Shown piece after piece: positions 45,707-58,001 of a stretch of 64,000 nt of DNA. The DNA comes from Labia minor (Eukaryota; Arthropoda; Insecta; Dermaptera; Spongiphoridae), in the NCBI GenBank assembly GCA_963082975.1, contig OY720346.1:31242720-31306719 (forward strand). The letters run 5' to 3'. Position numbers and translations under genes: made by a program. Numbering within the stretch: the first letter of the stretch is position 1; every line of letters begins with the position of its first letter. The notes below the pieces were generated by a model. That model saw only the letters and a program-made list of their open reading frames with translations, ran no database searches and was not told where the DNA came from.

Positions 45707-48700
45707 ATGTGTGAATTGTTACCCCTTGAAGAGATAAAACAAAATCGTGTTTGTTTAAAACGTAATTATAATAGTGATTTTATAGTAATATAGTAATATA
45801 ATATATTTATTTGATTTATTTTTTATAGGTGAATATATTATAACTAATGAAAATAAAATTATACGTGTACTACCAGAAAAAATACAATTTTGTTTTTCAA
45901 AATTGGAATCATATAAACAAATTTTTCATATCCATAATTTAAGTGGAAAAACAATTAATGTAAAAATCGATGGAACATTAAATGAATATTTCGTTGTTTA
46001 TTATGATAATCAGGTATAAAAGTAACAATTATCAATTTCTTTCGCTTGGAACATTAAAATTATTTTTAATAAAAGTAATATAATAAAATAGTAATATAAG
46101 TAGGAGTATTAAATATACTAGAGACACTTCAAAATCGCCTGCAATTTAGATTAACAATTAATTAAACAAAAAAAGTGGTGGCAGATTACCAGGTGAAACA
46201 ATAATTTATAATTATTTTTTTCTGTTTTTTGAAACTCATATATTGAAATGTAGAATCAATGTAGAATTCATGAAATAAATAAATTGTTAATTTCATGAAA
46301 ACATTTTTAATTGTGATATTTTAAAACAGGGGTGGATACGTCCAGGTTTGCCGCTTATTGGAACACTTTATTTTATTCCAAAAGAATTACGTGATTATAA
46401 AGATTTTTTAAGAATTCAATGTCAAGATGATTTTAATTTAATGATTCCTATTGAAGCTTATATACGTAACAAGAATGATTACAATATACCAACAAGTATA
46501 TCATTTGGTATTGTTCCTTTAGGAGAGAGGTATTATAATTATATATAATATTTATTATAATATAGTCATTTTCATAATCATAATATATATACATATATAT
46601 ATATATACACGTAAGAGGGTGACGTGGGAGGATGTTTTCTCGCAAATGTAACCTTAAATGATTCTGAAATAAGTGGTTTTTATTATTTACATTTTATACA
46701 TTAATTAATAAATTAATATTACTTACCTGAAATAAGTGGAATCAGATAAGTGTTCCTTCTGACAATTGATCAAGACAAGCAAGAAACACATAATCAATCC
46801 CACCTACTTCAGATACTACATGGTTACTTGACAATCATATTGGAGAGGGGGGAGTGGAATATGATTATATATAATACATATATATATATAATACGATATA
46901 ATTTTATTCATTATGAGAAACCACTTGCTCTCTCTTTATGGTCTACACCAACAAAAGTGGGTTGGAGTAAAAATTAAATATATGGGAATTAGGATAAGAA
47001 AGAATATTAAAATAAATAAGAATGGGTGTTAAAGTTTGTTTCAAGCCTGGTATTTTTGAATTGAATACATGAGGGTAGGTCAATAAGTCCGTGAATTTCT
47101 TTTCTTTTTTCTTCTCAAATCACGAAGTAGTATGCTATTAATGGATGCCAAACAAAAACTAAAAGACCCAGCTGGTTCAAATTTCGACAGGAGTCAGCTG
47201 ATAGTTGCCATTTCATTTAAGAGACAGGAAATTCACGGACTTATTGACCTGCTCTCGTACATCAGTAAATATGTTTAATAAACGAGACAAGGTACATTTA
47301 TAAATAAAAGTAAGAATAATATTTTATTTAAAATTACAAAGGATATATAATTTTAATTGAAATTACTAATATTAATAAATAAATGCATGATAAACTAAAT
47401 TTAAATTTAATTACCCATATTTTTAAATTTGTTGGAAATTTTAAGTAAACTCGAGGATTAGTTTTAATTTAAGAACTTAATTTAGGAATTAAAATAAAAA
47501 ATTATAATTTAAAATTAAAAAAAAATTATGGTATTGTATATAACTTCTTTAAATATAATTAAAATATAAAAAAAATTTATAAAACAACAATCTTCTTGTG
47601 GACTAAATATACAGGGTGATTATAAAAAGACTTTACAACTTTGAAAGGACATAGATATTTACTGAAATTACTTACAGAATTGAGAAAAGTGTCATTTTAT
47701 TACAATACACTTCAAGTTTAACATATGCGTGTCATTTTGGTTCGATATGACTGCCCTTGGAAATGGGACATACATCTCACCGATAATCGATTTCTTGTCA
47801 CACTCGTTTCAGCATATCAGTTGTAATTTGTGCAACTGCAGCGTTGATCCGATTGATCTGAGGGATTAAAAAGTTTTCCAGCATATCAAGATAAACAATT
47901 CCATTGATAGTTTTTTCCATGACGAAAAAAGGGCCGTACACTTTAAAATGACTGACGGCACAAAACACGTTTAGTTTTAAATTTTCACTAACGTGTTCAA
48001 TACTTGTATTTGGATCCTCGCTACCCCAAATTCTACAATTGTGAGTGTTCACCTTCCCATTAACATGAAACGTCGACTCATCGCCAAAAATGGTTTTCTT
48101 AAGGAATGTCTCGTCTGCCTCTATCCGTTCAAACATTTCGACACAGAATTCACTACGAGTTACCTTATCTAAGTCACTAAATTGTTGCAATCACATCGAA
48201 CCAAAATGACCCCTAAACTTGAAATGTTTTCTAATAAAATGACACCTTTCCCAATTCTGTAAGTAATTTCAATCGTATATATTGTAGACAGAAAGTCCTC
48301 TGTCCCCCCCCCTACAAACACCTTAACTAGTTCTGGGAATGGCCTAGAAAGAATGGGTAAGGGGTCTATTGTTTTGCACCCATATAAAAGGCCAGAAGGC
48401 CAGGGTGAAGGACAGTTAGTGTACACAGATAATTATTGAAACATCCCTTAACAAGATCTCTGTATCGTGAGCCTTCTACAAAAGATTATCCTACTTCAGA
48501 GTCCATAAGCCAGGGTGAATCCAAACTAATCGAGAAGGTCTTCCGATCTCAAGAAATCAACGAGACATCTTCAATCACACCCACTCGGCGGCCCAGTTAA
48601 GTGAAACAATACACTCTTCAATACACAATTCAGTGCTAGCTGGACACTTAGAACAATATTCGTAGTAATAATAGTGATTAATATTAATTAATATCAATTG

Positions 48701-51700
48701 ATATTTCATATAATTTTATTGAAGCCAGAGTGCTAACCAGTGTATAATAAATTTAGAATAAGTATTTAAATATTTTATTTTATTTTCCCCTTCCTGTGTT
48801 TATCCTGTTGGATGCTACAATACTATATATAAATAACCTTTTATTTCTGAAAATATTATTTAGTTAATTTTAATTTTCTTAAAATTGTGCTTTTTCACAC
48901 ACAAGCATTGCTCTATATCAACTCTCCAAAAATATAATGATTATGCGGCTTAAGTGTGAAATTGTGTTCGAAAAAATATAATTAAATCCTCTGGCGGAAA
49001 AAACAAAATTAATTTCCAAACTACCTAATATATATAGTAGTATATAAATAAAGAGAGAAAGAGACTAAACAATTTTTTAAACGACGGACCTTAATGAACC
49101 CTTATTAAATTCCATTTAATTTAATTAAAATTAATATTATATTGTATATATTTATATATATTTTAGCGTAAACTATTCTTTGGAATTAAAACCTAAAAAA
49201 GAAGACTTTCTATATTATATTGAATCTTCTCAATTGGATTCCGATTTTGTAATTAATCCGTTATCAGGTAATTTATATATATTTAAAAAACATCAATTGT
49301 TTAATGAATTTATACTTTATTATTATAATTATAAAAATATGTGCAAAAAAGAATCTCACTACGAATTATTAATTAATAAAGAAAAAACATAACTAGAGGA
49401 AAAAAACAAGTTAATTAAAACTTTATTTATCATTAATTTATATGAAATTTGTTTTTTTTTTCAATGTTTCAATAATTGAATGCTAAACAATTAATAAGGA
49501 AATTGTAAATTTAAGCCAAAACATTTATTAGAATTTAAAAAAAAATTTTAACTTACAGAAGATATTTGTTTGAAAAATATGGGTTAATGTAAACTGTGTA
49601 AAGCAGCGGTTACCAAAGTGGTGGTCCGCGAGAAAATTTTGCTGGTCCGCAGAAAAATGTGGAATATACTTACTCAGCATGCTAAGTTATGTTTTAAGAT
49701 GCATTAAAACATGATTCAATTCATAACAATACGTGATAAGTTGTAAAAACTCAATGTTTATGTGTTCTTTGATCACAATTTTTATTTATAAATATATTTA
49801 AAACTTAAAAAATCCTATTAGTTGTCCGCGGGATTTAAATTATAAATTAACTGGTCCGTGAGGTCAAAAAGTTTGGCGACCGCTGGTGTAAAGCATACAG
49901 TTGTTGGCCCCCTTAAACAATTCCTAGCAGTCTTTAATGCATATCTGGGCAAATAGATCTGTGTCAAATTAGGTCTGCAGAACATAGATACTATGAGCAT
50001 TTTGATGAATGATGATTATTCAAAAATAAATCATTTTCTCTCGACATTTTAAATAAGCACGCAAAAATCTTAAAAAATACAGTTATTGGCCTAGGTATTC
50101 TATAGTGACTATACAAGCACAGAACCATTGATTACATAACCATAGTTAATAGCGCAATTTTTAAAATAAAAATCATTATTGCTTGTGTTTTAATGGATAG
50201 GGGGCCAATGACTGCCTCGGGGCCAACGACTGTATACTTTACCCTATATAAAATTTTTTATATACTAACAAAATGACAATAATTTTATTACTTAAATAAC
50301 CAAATTGAATTCTTGTAAAAAAATATTATTTTTTTTTTCTTTAAAATGATTATTTTAAAAATTTCCTAAACCTCTATTATTTATAATAGAAAATAGGTGG
50401 ACCCATAAATGTACAACGTTTCAACTGCTTATTCTGCAGTCGTTATCAAGTACCGACTCAAGCAGACTGACTCAAAATGATCGTTACCGCCTTTTTTTTT
50501 ACAGGTTTTTAATTTGTAAAAAATATAGACTGTCTTATAGAATAGAATGTCGATATGTTAGAGAAAAGTTTTTTTCTATCTAAAATATCCTCCTGGGGAG
50601 ATAAAGAATGGAAAATGTTAGGGATGATTTTGATTGTTTGTCTTTAAAGAGGGTTCATAATTAAATGTTAATTGCCTAAGAAGAAAATTGATAAAATAGG
50701 ATTGAAGAATATCCCATGAAACAAATAAGCTATATGCCGAGGTGCCTCAAATTCCCAAAGAATAATAATTATAAAAATAATTATTGTTAATATAAATTGT
50801 TTCAGGTATAGTAAAAAAAACTAATGAATCTACAATAATAAATATTCAATATATTCCTACAAGATATATAACCATAAATACGCCTATTTATATATATTTT
50901 CCTGAAATTATTAGAAGTCCAATTAATATTAATATTTATGCAGAATGTAAACCAGGAATTATTCGGTAAATTGAAGATTTAATTAGGATTGTATTCAGGG
51001 TGTAACAGAAAATTTGCGGAAAATCTTATAGGATAGGTAGGACACATCATAGGAATTAAACATTTATGCCAGGTACGATGCCAGATGTTGATAAGAACAT
51101 GAGAATACTGGAGAAAATGACTCCTTATGGAAAAGAAAATAATTTAATAATTATTTGAATAATGTATTCTTTCTCAAGAATATTTCAATAAATACACGAA
51201 TTCATTAAATGCCAAACATGCCCATTTATAAAGAAACTCATATGATGTGTTTCAGCTATTCTATAATTTTTTCAATTCAATTCAATTCAATTTTTTTAAA
51301 TGTATATATTATTAGTATTGACTTTAAATTATAATGTAATAATTTGTTGTCTTGATTGGATAAAAAATTATTATAAATATTATAATTGTGTAAAATTAGT
51401 TTATTGTTTTTAGAGATATTCTTATGAATAACATTAAACCTTTACCTAAAAATTGGAATAAACAAGAATATATTTGTGAAAAAAAGAAAATACACAAAAT
51501 TAAAGAAGATTTTTTACCACAAATTATAGAGAAATCAAAAATTAAATTAAAATGTAATACGATTCATGGAGTTAATCAAATATTAATGAAAAAAGATATG
51601 TCGGATATTGGCAAATATGAACAAATTGGTATAAAACTAATTTTAATTCATTTACTATTCTTAAATGTTGAAAAAATAAACTAATTTCATTTATTTTTAT

Positions 51701-52829
51701 TTCAAGGTGTTTTAGGAAAATATAATGAAGAGATTACTGAAATATATAATAATAAAAAAAATGATTTTTTAAAAAATGTCGAACAATTTCGTAAAATAAA
51801 TTCTGAAACACATTTAATACGTCCAAAAATTAGTTATGAAGCTGTTAATGAAATCATATTACAAATAATAAATAATCAATTAGCAGAATGGAATGAATTT
51901 CAAGTAAAATTATTTAAATCGATTTATTATAAGTACTAAATATAAGTATTAATTTAAAAAAATATATTTATTTGATTTTTCTTTTTTTTAAAGAGTTTAT
52001 TGGATTGTAAATTTAAAAATATTTTTAATAATGAAGATACAAAATATTTTAAACAAAAATCTATGAGAAATTATAAAGAAGTAAAATAATTTAAATTATT
52101 AATAAAATATTTTTTAATTATAAATTAATATTATATTATATTTCTCTGTAATGATTGAAATCTTAAAGTAATTATAGATGATCTCTCTTCTCACCACCAT
52201 CAAAAATTTTTGACTAGGACTTACAACGCAAGAATCGCATACCTGAGCAGAGTAACCGCTTTCCGGTTTGGGATTCTTATTTTTTTAGTTAATCATTGCA
52301 ATTATTGGGTTTTTTTAAAAAACATATTAATAAATAAATAAAATTTATATTCCTCCCACTGAAAGTTTATGGAGAATAAAAAAGATGAACGGGGTAGTAA
52401 TTTGTACCCTCTTTAAAACACCTTCAAAACGAAATTACAAATATATATACATATATACATAGTGCCGTAAGGAATTTAATCATTTAATATTAGTAGTATA
52501 ATAATTTAATATTAGTAGTATAATAATATTTAATATTAGTAGTATAATAAAAATAGCTATAATTCTTATTATTTCAACATGCTTATAAATTTTTTTTTTC
52601 TCTTTTTTAGGTAATTGATACCGACTTTCATTTTCCACATAATAATATATGGTTTTTTCGATTTCAAAATTTATGCAAATTTGTTCAAGCTGTAAGAAAA
52701 ATCATAATTAAAAATCGTTTATTAAAACGCATTGAAAAATTGAAAGAAAAAATTAAAAATTTACCAAAATTAAATGAATCTAATTCTTCAGAATCTATTG
52801 AAAATGTATTATTATCCTGTGAAAAATAA
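45707..52829 (+). CDS. CFAP221/PCDP1-like axonemal protein, nine exons
   Basis: Probable homologue of cilia- and flagella-associated protein 221 (PCDP1), a protein of the axonemal central-pair apparatus; in insects such proteins act mainly in sperm and sensory cilia. Exons: 45707-45773 (start exon, least certain, donor GTGATT), 45829-46013, 46330-46529, 49167-49267, 50806-50965, 51414-51628, 51707-51903, 51994-52080, 52611-52829. Phases fit; 1431 bases give 476 residues, well short of the mammalian protein (over 800). Evidence is the N-terminal ASH/MSP-like beta domain: IIRVLPEKIQFCFSKLESYK, IRPGLPLIGTLYFIPKELRD, DFLRIQCQDDFNLMIPIEAY, FGIVPLGES, DFVINPLSG, all in the same order as the vertebrate protein. 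The C-terminus is basic and helical (AVRKIIIKNRLLKRIEKLKE), again as in CFAP221. Other ASH-domain cilium proteins are the main alternative. Confidence 0.75.
46606..46870. repeat. Dispersed repeat, copy 2 (TA-tract-flanked family)
   Basis: Matches 20685-20950 in the same orientation and is again flanked by TA runs (46584-46605 and 46868-46892). Lies in intron 3 of the CFAP221-like gene. Confidence 0.75.
47068..47259. mobile_element. Mariner-derived MITE
   Basis: About 190 bases with inverted ends: AGGTCAATAAGTCCGTGAAT at the left and ATTCACGGACTTATTGACCT at the right. The core (CAAATCACGAAGTAGTATGC ... AAAAGACCCAGCTGGTT) matches 36490-36555, so it derives from the same mariner family as 36210-36660. 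Confidence 0.85.
47612..48282 (-). mobile_element. Mariner-like element with long inverted arms, transposase relic
   Basis: Left end TA|CAGGGTGATTATAAAAAG at 47610. Arms of about 100 bases are inverted copies (GAAATTACTTACAGAATTG, then GTGTCATTTTATTA, then CATTTTGGTTCGAT), at 47655-47760 and 48187-48275. The minus-strand frame 47798-48190 starts inside a transposase and reads IFGDESTFHVNGKVN, IWGSEDPNTSIEH and FLIPQI, then jumps to AAVAQITTDMLKRV. The segment with the second and third catalytic residues is therefore deleted in frame. The right tip is missing where the putative LTR at 48283 begins. Confidence 0.8.
48283..48819 (+). mobile_element. Probable solo LTR (537 bases)
   Basis: Begins TGTAGACAGAAAG and ends GGATGCTACA, inverted TGTAG/CTACA termini of an LTR. 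Inside are a TATA box (CATATAAAAGGCC, about 48381) about 30 bases before a plausible start, and AATAAA late in the element (about 48747). It is less AT-rich than its surroundings and cuts the right arm of the mariner at 47612-48282, so it is the younger insertion. I could not see a matching target duplication, and no internal region is present. Confidence 0.55.
49604..49885. mobile_element. hAT-type MITE, second copy, with perfect 8-base target duplication
   Basis: 282 bases, inverted relative to 6213-6496, ends CAGCGGTTACCAAAGTGG and ...GTTTGGCGACCGCTG. Octamers GTGTAAAG lie on both sides (49596-49603 and 49886-49893). Lies in intron 4 of the CFAP221-like gene. Confidence 0.92.
50395..50465 (-). 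repeat. Copy of the hairpin/GAAACGTTGTAC core
   Basis: The reverse complement reads GGTACTTGATAACGACTG, CAGAATAAG, then CAGTTGAAACGTTGTAC, almost the same as 61102-61144. It lacks the long inverted flanks seen there. Confidence 0.7.
52465..52550. repeat. Short tandem repeat, about 24-base unit
   Basis: TTTAATATTAGTAGTATAAT occurs three times in a row, in the last intron of the CFAP221-like gene. Confidence 0.85.
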
Positions 52830-53699
52830 AATTTTCAATTAGTAAATAGATAAACATATAAACTTAGATATTTTTTCTAAATTTTTTAATGAAATATAAC
52901 ATTAGAGAATAAACTAATCAAATAAATATAAGAAATTGAGTTTAATAAATTTTTAGCTTTGCGAATGATTTAATTTATTTACAAGCTCAATGAAATTAAT
53001 TGTATACTAGATGACCAACCTAAAACTTTCACAATATAAAATAAAGGGTAGTAATTACAGGGACAGAATACACATAAGAATAAGCAAAATGATCGTATGG
53101 GATTTGTAAGTCAGCTAAAGAATAAGAATATTTGATCTATCAAAATTAAAAAAATTTTAGGAGATCTAATTTTATTTATTTATTTAAAATAAGTTGTACC
53201 ACGTGTTTATAATTAACAAAAATTATACATTAAGTTAATTTTTTAAATAAGCTTAACTATATTTTATTTCTTTCCAAATATGATTTATCAGTACAATGAT
53301 TAGAAAAAAAATTTGATAATTTATTAATATTAAATTATTATTGAATATAGGTATATTCGATTACAATATATTTATATTCATATGAAATAATTTCCATTAT
53401 AAAAAAAAAAATATTTTTATATTTGATAAGTTAAAAAGAAATAATAATGAAAAAGAGTTATATTTTTACAATATGTATGATTTTTTTTTGTGATGTTTGC
53501 ATTTTAATTTTAAATTGAGAAATTATAATAATAATTAATTCTACCTATATAGTAAAATATTTAAAATATATCAAAGTTTGAATTATGAAATTGTATATTT
53601 CAAAATGAAAATAAAAAGTTAAAGAAAATAATCGCGATATTCAATTATTTTTTTATTATTAATTAAATTTAAAAAAAAACAATTGAATATTTAATAGGG
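52830..53699. other. AT-rich intergenic DNA
   Basis: 3' UTR of the CFAP221-like gene and featureless sequence. Confidence 0.45.
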
Positions 53700-54251
53700 C
53701 CTCCTCCTTTCCCCATAAATTAGCCCTTCCAAGCCTCGGGTTCCGAAATTTAGAAAAAGTAATAATAAAGAAAGTTTGCCTTAAAAAAAAAGATTAAAAA
53801 AATAAGGCGTTTGGTCTGTAGCCTTTTTGAATCAGCTGCGAGAGCCTTTGATTTTTTGGATTTCGAAATGAAATCACGACATTCGGGGCAACCTGAAATA
53901 AAACCTACCTAGTAATGGAGTGCATAGCCTTCATCAATATGGATGGAAGGCCCATGCTAATCGAAAAAGCCCTGCGCTCAAAAGGTAACCAACAATTTGT
54001 TCCTGTTCAGGCTAATCCCATTTCGGAACTGTGCTGAATTACCTTCCCGAATTCCCGTTCATCCAATCCACCTCAAATAAACTCTCAGTAATACAAAATG
54101 GCACAATTCAGACCTGGAGTGCAATTCATGCAATCCATCCCTTAAATAATCGCATGGCATTTGTTTTATCCACCCACATTTTATTTATTTATAAATTCTA
54201 ATCTAAGAACATGCATGGATGTAGGAGGCATCCACCTGAAAATTCCTAACA
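53700..54251 (-). other. Less AT-rich island, possible solo LTR
   Basis: On the minus strand the segment starts TGTTAGGAATTTTCAGG and has TATAAATAAATAAAA some 50 bases in, as in an LTR promoter. I could not fix the opposite end or a target duplication, and there is no coding frame. Could be a worn LTR or other repeat. Confidence 0.3.
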
Positions 54252-54582
54252 ACTATATATATATATATATATATCAAAAAATAGCCACCCTCCCAGTATA
54301 GCGCATCGAAACCTACTAATTCTAAAAATACCCTTGTCTCTTCTGCATCCTTTATCAATGCTTCTTGAAAGATGTACTCTGAAATTCCCTACTGTCACTA
54401 AATTCTGTCAAATAATTTAATCTCCTAATGAATATTATCAAAAACAAAAAATCATTGTAATTTAATTATACTTTCTATATTATATTAAACTTTACTTTAA
54501 ATATTATATTTACATTTTCTATTTTAAAGTGCCCCATGCTAAATAAATAACGATTATTACTTACATTTGAAGAGTTGATCAT
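54252..54582. other. Intergenic DNA
   Basis: A (TA)n tract at 54253-54275, then short less AT-rich sequence without a recognisable feature. Confidence 0.4.
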
Positions 54583-54825
54583 TTCATCATATTGATGCAT
54601 CATATTGATGCATTAGGTAAATATACGAAATTTCATCAAAATCCCTTGAGCCGTTCAAGCTGTACACATCTATACGGACGAACGGACGGACAGACAGACA
54701 GACATCATGCTAAAAATATCTTTTTCTGTTAAGAAAATGCTTGATTCGTGGAGATATGTAAAAATCTCCACATGTGAAATTTGGTGTGAAAACAATACCT
54801 CCCTTACTATCGTCGGTCGATAAAA
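54583..54825. repeat. Dispersed repeat, copy 2 (AAATTTCATCAAAATCCCTT family)
   Basis: Matches 16740-16935. It has a short run of GGACGGACAGACAGACAGAC, a GACA-type expansion, where copy 1 has a single GGACGGACAGAC. Confidence 0.75.
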
Positions 54826-56130
54826 ATATAAATATAAAAAATTTTTATAAAATAACGTTTTTCTCATGGTCTAAAAAGAATAAAATAATTTTTCTATAAG
54901 CTTGACAAAGTTTATGGATGAATTGCTTCATATTCAACGAAAAATGTTGGGCGCAAAGAAAAATTGAGTTTTATTGATCACATCTCTGGAAAAATACATC
55001 TTTATTAGTTTTTTTTTTTTAATTTATATGTATATATGTGACGTCACAACCACCGCAATAATATATATATATATCTATTCTTAAATTAAATTAAAAATAT
55101 CCGTAAATATATTTTAAAATATTATATATAATCAGTATATATTAGATAAAACATTTATTTGTTTTTGTGTTTTTACTTTTAATATATTTTAATTTAATCA
55201 GTAAATTAATTATTTATTGTTATTGTAAATGTTATATCTATCTATCTCTGTGTGTCCCTTCTTATATTGTGATTCCAGCCATATTACTTACTTGAAAATG
55301 AAAATCCAATTATGAGATCAAAATTAAAATTATTTATTCATACAATTTTGAATGTTTTCGTATTTTATAAATAAAAACAAATATACATATTCTTTGAGTG
55401 ACAAATTCCAATTTATATGATCTTGAAAATGTCTATAATAATGTTCCCAAACGAAAAAAAAAACCAGACCACTTTACATTTACACATTTTAAGCTCTAAT
55501 CAAATCCAAAATCAAAATTTAAAAAATCGAAAAACACAAACTAGGGCCACCTGTATTTGCCATTAGTCACGAAAAAATAATATTAAATTGTATATAAATT
55601 TAAAAATTAGAATATTTGAATTTAATAATTGCAATAAATAATTAAAGAATTGTATATCAATATTTTTTAAAGAGTCGAGCAATAACTCGGTGTCCCAGGT
55701 ATTAATATTACCAGACAAACCCAATAATAATGAATCATTTTTTTAACTTAAGTTTAACTTAAGTACCGATCCGAGGCTCGGGGTCCCGGTATAAATAATA
55801 ATTTAAAAAGGCCAATTATATATATATACATTTACAACTATATTTTATATTATATCAAAATTAAAATATGATTTTTTAGACAAATGATAAAAAGGAGATC
55901 TTTATATTTTTTTTATTAAAATAGGCTTCTTTTCATAATAATAAATTTTAATAAATTCTCTTTTTATTAAAAAATAGTATTAAATTGTATATAAATTTCA
56001 ATAAAGCCACCGCTTCTTATATCTTATTATTTATATTATAAAAATTAAATAAAATTAAAAATATTTGTTATACCGATATCTGTTTTCATTGCATGAACAC
56101 ATATATCCAAACATTAAACTTTTTAAAAAT
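54826..56130. other. AT-rich DNA leading into the Helitron
   Basis: 55635-55700 holds the AATTGTATATCAATATTTTT-GAGTCGAGCAATAACTCGG repeat also found inverted at 44160-44290. 55755-55790 holds a related CCGAGGCTCGGGGTCCCGG stretch. The word GGGTCGAGTAATAGCTCGGT at 58610-58630 is another variant. These may be remnants of Helitron ends. Confidence 0.5.
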
Positions 56131-57094
56131 CAAACTTGCCATTTGGAGGAAAAGTTATGATTTTAGGGGGTGACTTCAGACAGTGTCTTCCTGTCCAGCC
56201 TCGAGCTAATAAAAGTGAGTTAATAGATTTATCTATAAAAAATAGTAATCTCTGGAAACATTTTTATTTTTATTTTTCATTGAATGAAAATATGCGTATT
56301 GATCCTGGAGAAATAGAGTTTGGAAATTATTTATTGAAACTTGGAAATGGAGAGCTAGCAACAAATGCCATAGGTGAAATCAAGCTTCTTGATTATATGA
56401 TTTCTAATGGCAATCTCATTGATGAAGTATTTGGAAATTGTCTAGCAAATAGAAATTATGAAACAATGAAAGATCGAGCTATACTTGCTCCATTAAATAA
56501 AGATGTCAGTAAAATTAATATTGATATTATTGATAAAGTACCTGGAGAATATAAAATTTATAAAAGTTATGACACGGTCAAAGATAAGCCTGAAGGAGCT
56601 TTACAATTAACGACAGAATTTCTAAATTCAATTGAAATAGCCGATTTGCCACCACATGAATTGAAAATAAAAAAAAAAATACAATTATTATGTTGCTCCG
56701 AAATTTAGATGTCGCAGAAGGCCTATGCAATGGAACAAGATTGATTGTTAATGATATGTGTAATAATATATTAAAAGCCAAAATTATTACTGGTGAACAA
56801 TCGGGTAAAGAGGTTCATCTTCATAGAATTACCCTTGATTCAAATAAAGCACATATTGGATGTACTCTTCAAAGGCATCAATTCCCTATAAGACCAGCAT
56901 TCGCAATAACCATTCATAAAGCACAAGGTCAAACATTTGAATTTGTTGGAGTTGATCTTAGAATCTCTGTATTCATGCATGGAATGCTTTATGTAGCTTT
57001 TTCAAGAGTTAAGAATGGGAAAAATTTGAAGGTTCTATTACCACCAGAGAATGAATGTTATACTCGAAATGTTTGGAAAGAAGTATTAAATTAA
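56131..57094 (+). pseudogene. Helitron PIF1-like helicase, C-terminal half, frameshifted
   Basis: The frame opens inside the protein with LPFGGKVMILGGDFRQCLPV (56131 on; helicase motif III GGDFRQ), continues with NENMRIDPGEIEFGNYLLKL to about 56690, then shifts by one base in an A-rich run near 56670-56680. In the second frame it resumes with LLRNLDVAEGLCNGTRL, then AITIHKAQGQTFEFVGVDLR (motif V) and MLYVAFSRVKNGKNL (motif VI), ending TAA at 57092-57094. Walker A and B parts are absent. A stop codon lies just upstream of 56131. Non-functional. The stop is followed two bases later by the mariner insertion site. Confidence 0.85.
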
Positions 57095-57096
57095 TA

Positions 57097-58001
57097 CGAG
57101 GAAGGGTCAAAAAGTTCGCGGAATTGGTTATTAAAAATTTATTAAAAATATTTATAACATTCTTACATTATTTCCCTTCAAAATACTCTCCTCCTGCATC
57201 TACACATTTATTCCACCGTTCATATAATTGTTGGAAACACTCTTGAAAGCCGTTTTTTGAAAGTTCCTTCAGCCGCTCCGTCGCATTTTCAATCACCTCT
57301 GACGAATCAGCAAAACGATGTCCCTTCAATGCCATTTTTAACCTTGGAAACAGGTAGAAATCTGTCATCTGCATCAGCCATTTCAATCAAGTCCCTGGAC
57401 AGGGTCACTCTCATTTCCTTTTGCTCAGGGGATAACATCTTTGGAACAAAGTGCAAGCAAACATGATGCATGTTCAAGTCATTATGAAGAATGCTGTGAA
57501 CACTCCCATGTGAAATACCAACTTCAGAGGCAATATTATTGATGGTTGTTCGTCTGTCCGTACGCACAATTTGTCGAACGCGCTCAACATTGTCGTCTGT
57601 AGTGGAAGTGGAAGGCCGCCCAGTCCGAACGTCATCATCAATTGTTGTGCGACCGTCGCGAAAACGCTTATGCCACTCGTAAACTGCTGTTTTCTTCATC
57701 GCAGAATTTCCGTATGCTTTTTTTAGCATCTCAAGAGTCTCCGAGGGTGATTTCTCCAGCAACACACAGAATTTAATATTGCCACGCTGCTCTAATGACG
57801 ACATTGCACAATCCGACGAAAGAAAGAAACTACGATCTACAATATTAAACACCGAACGCACGGAACCAACTACAACTGCCTGCTAACCTCAAAAGCACAT
57901 TCACTACCAGTTATGCCAACCTCACAAACAAAAATTTCCCTTTCAGCTAAGAAATACTCGACTATAAGCGACCATTCCGCGAACTTTTTGACCCTACCTC
58001 G
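57097..58001 (-). mobile_element. Mariner element nested in the Helitron
   Basis: 905 bases bounded by TA duplications (57095-57096 and 58002-58003). Inverted ends: CGAGGAAGGGTCAAAAAGTT at the left and the inverse CGAGGTAGGGTCAAAAAGTT at the right, continuing CGCGGAA. Normal mariners are about 1.3 kb, so several hundred bases are missing inside. Confidence 0.93.
57168..57861 (-). pseudogene. Mariner transposase, catalytic domain deleted
   Basis: Minus-strand transposase in two frames. The N-terminal part begins around M (57804) with SSLEQRGNIKFCVLLEKSPS and holds both helix-turn-helix halves (MKKTAVYEWHKRFRDGR; GRPSTSTTDDNVERVRQIV; VGISHGSVHSILHNDLNM), running to SRDLIEMAD near 57380. It then passes, one frame over, into the extreme C-terminus DFYLFPRLKMALKGHRFADS ... 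LYERWNKCVDAGGEYFEG. The whole DD34D catalytic core between is deleted. The remnant might still bind the inverted ends, but has no nuclease. Confidence 0.9.
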
